Assembly: GCA_024281135.1 (NCBI GenBank)
Contig: JAMXLG010000265.1
Location: 1 to 6,260 of the forward strand
Length of the DNA: 6,260 bases
Direction of reading: 5' to 3'
DNA from: Vulcanimicrobiia bacterium
GTDB taxonomy: Bacteria; Eremiobacterota; Eremiobacteria; Baltobacterales; Baltobacteraceae
Under the pieces are notes generated by a model that saw nothing but the letters and a program-made list of their open reading frames with translations, searched no databases and had not been told where the DNA came from. Within the stretch, counting starts at the first letter, position 1; every line of letters starts with the position of its first letter. Position numbers and translations under genes: made by a program. Shown here piece after piece: positions 5,477 to 6,260 of this stretch.

Positions 5477-6259
5477 TCACAGATCCGCTGTCGCGAACGA
5501 GTCGAAAAGCGCATTCTTTACCGCAAGCGAAGTGGTCAGGCGAATCACAATATCGCAGCCAAAGCGATCTCGTAAGAGGCCGACGTCAGAATCGGAAAGC
5601 AGACGGCCTGCGGCGACGACGACTTTGGCGGGCGTCTTTTGTACCGGTACGACGTTGAGAACCGTGAGTTCCGATGATGAAAATAAACGTGCGAGCTCGC
5701 GGTCGCAGCGGACCTCGGCCGAATCTAATGTCAACATGCCGGTCTGATGACCGAGGGCGTCCAACAACGCTCTTTCGTCGAGTAGGCCCAGACCGACGAG
5801 CGACTCTCCGAGCGGCGTTCCGGCACGCCGGTGTTCTTCTAAGCCGCGATCGATGCTCTCCGCGGTCAAGTGCGCAAGATCAATCAACACTTCACCGAGC
5901 TGACGGCGCATCGCAACGAGTTGCGTCGGAAACTCGTGCTGCGTTTTCGACCACGCCATTGCTCGATTCGATAGACGCGCCTTCGCAAAGATATAGAGTG
6001 CGCGCATCGTAGCGTACCCGTTGACAAGCGCCGCGAGCGGCGCGCGCACCACTGAAATCACGCCCGCAGCCGGGCCGTAGACCCACGTCGTGAAGCACGC
6101 GGTTTGTAGCAGTTCCACAAGCGTTGCTAAGAGGACGAAGTCGAGCAAGATCGTCGTGCCTCGGCCGCCGGCGAACGCCGGCACGAAGACGCGCTCGTCG
6201 AGCGCGCGCCACACATCCATGAGGCCTGCGAGTAATACGGCGATCCAGCCCCAAAGCGA
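5477..6259 (-). CDS. NfrB-like membrane glycosyltransferase, C-terminal part with MshEN domain
   Basis: The gene enters from beyond the right edge; 260 C-terminal residues are visible. The frame stays open past the ATG at 6220, which is internal. Counting from that ATG, hydrophobic segments (about -13 to -1, 22-46 and 47-70) are followed by KTQHEFP (92-98), the KTxHxFP motif seen after the membrane region of NfrB-type glycosyltransferases. Next is an MshEN (type II secretion ATPase N-terminal) domain: QLGEVLIDLAHLTAES opens a first 24-residue motif (107-130), then a 5-residue spacer, then a second 24-residue motif beginning PLGESLVGLGLLDERA (136-159). This 24+5+24 layout is that of c-di-GMP-binding MshEN domains. 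In E. coli, NfrB is a glycosyltransferase for a c-di-GMP-dependent surface polysaccharide needed for phage N4. The family-2 catalytic domain should lie outside the window. First-motif positions are partly degenerate (Gln for the leading Arg, Ala for the second Gly), so binding needs testing. Confidence 0.85.
   Translation of the reverse strand, partial: SLWGWIAVLLAGLMDVWRALDERVFVPAFAGGRGTTILLDFVLLATLVELLQTACFTTWVYGPAAGVISVVRAPLAALVNGYATMRALYIFAKARLSNRAMAWSKTQHEFPTQLVAMRRQLGEVLIDLAHLTAESIDRGLEEHRRAGTPLGESLVGLGLLDERALLDALGHQTGMLTLDSAEVRCDRELARLFSSSELTVLNVVPVQKTPAKVVVAAGRLLSDSDVGLLRDRFGCDIVIRLTTSLAVKNALFDSFATADL
5744..5902 (-). other. Tandem MshEN motifs (candidate c-di-GMP site) within the NfrB-like gene
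   Basis: Motif I is encoded at 5902-5831 and motif II at 5815-5744, separated by five codons. Both carry LGExL and the Leu-rich spacing of the known RLGxxLVxxGLIxxxxLxxALxxQ consensus; motif II is the better match (LGESLVGLGLLDERALLDAL then GHQ). Confidence 0.7.
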
Positions 6260-6260
6260 T

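Noticed and set aside
5420..5480. Rho utilisation site for the NfrB-like transcript.
   Set aside because: Rut sites are C-rich and G-poor in the RNA; the transcript here would be G/U-rich because the gene is read from the minus strand.
1..6260. Anti-phage defence island, prophage or transposon.
   Set aside because: No nuclease, integrase, transposase, toxin pair, terminal repeats or CRISPR-like repeats were seen; genes are transport, envelope and regulation types.

Overview
The window carries eight protein genes in two convergent blocks, with almost no spare DNA. By eye the base composition is moderately GC-rich (roughly 55-60%). Starts are ATG, GTG or TTG with recognisable Shine-Dalgarno sites, and genes are packed with 4-bp overlaps, all typical of a bacterium. 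A predicted outer-membrane beta-barrel and an NfrB-type envelope glycosyltransferase point to a diderm. The Ser/Pro/Thr-rich stretch right after a signal peptide recalls poorly cultured lineages such as Eremiobacterota (WPS-2), but this is an impression only; no rRNA or other taxonomic marker is present.

Plus strand, 1-3756: five genes run head to tail, apparently as one operon whose promoter lies before the window. They are a DMT/EamA transporter (5' end cut off by the window edge), a 64-residue DUF3311 membrane protein, a 500-residue sodium:solute symporter of the monocarboxylate permease (MctP-like) type, a RidA-superfamily protein with Met where the catalytic-type Arg is expected, and a secreted protein resembling outer-membrane beta-barrels. 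Gaps are 11 bp or less, and the last four genes overlap their neighbours by 8, 4 and 1 bp. The simplest reading is a small-molecule uptake/efflux and metabolism cassette: possible outer-membrane pore, inner-membrane Na+ symporter with its small partner, an exporter-type permease and a RidA-like protein. The substrate cannot be read from sequence; a small organic acid is the best guess.

Minus strand, 6260-3761: three genes read leftward. The first is the C-terminal part of an NfrB-like membrane glycosyltransferase, with a transmembrane region, a KTxHxFP motif and a C-terminal MshEN domain of the kind that binds cyclic di-GMP. After a 121-bp gap comes a LuxR-type regulator with an unrecognised N-terminal sensory region. 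Its stop codon overlaps the TTG start of a small secreted protein with a predicted concanavalin-A-like beta-sandwich.

The two blocks converge on a 4-bp gap. A perfect 10-bp stem there holds both stop codons in its loop, probably a bidirectional terminator that is also coding sequence on both strands. The most interesting items are this hairpin, the translationally coupled LuxR/ConA-like pair next to a c-di-GMP-type glycosyltransferase, the Arg-to-Met RidA variant, and a dyad with alternative pairings in the LuxR leader. I found no CRISPR array, insertion sequence, tRNA or rRNA, and nothing that amounts to an evident new defence or mobile system.
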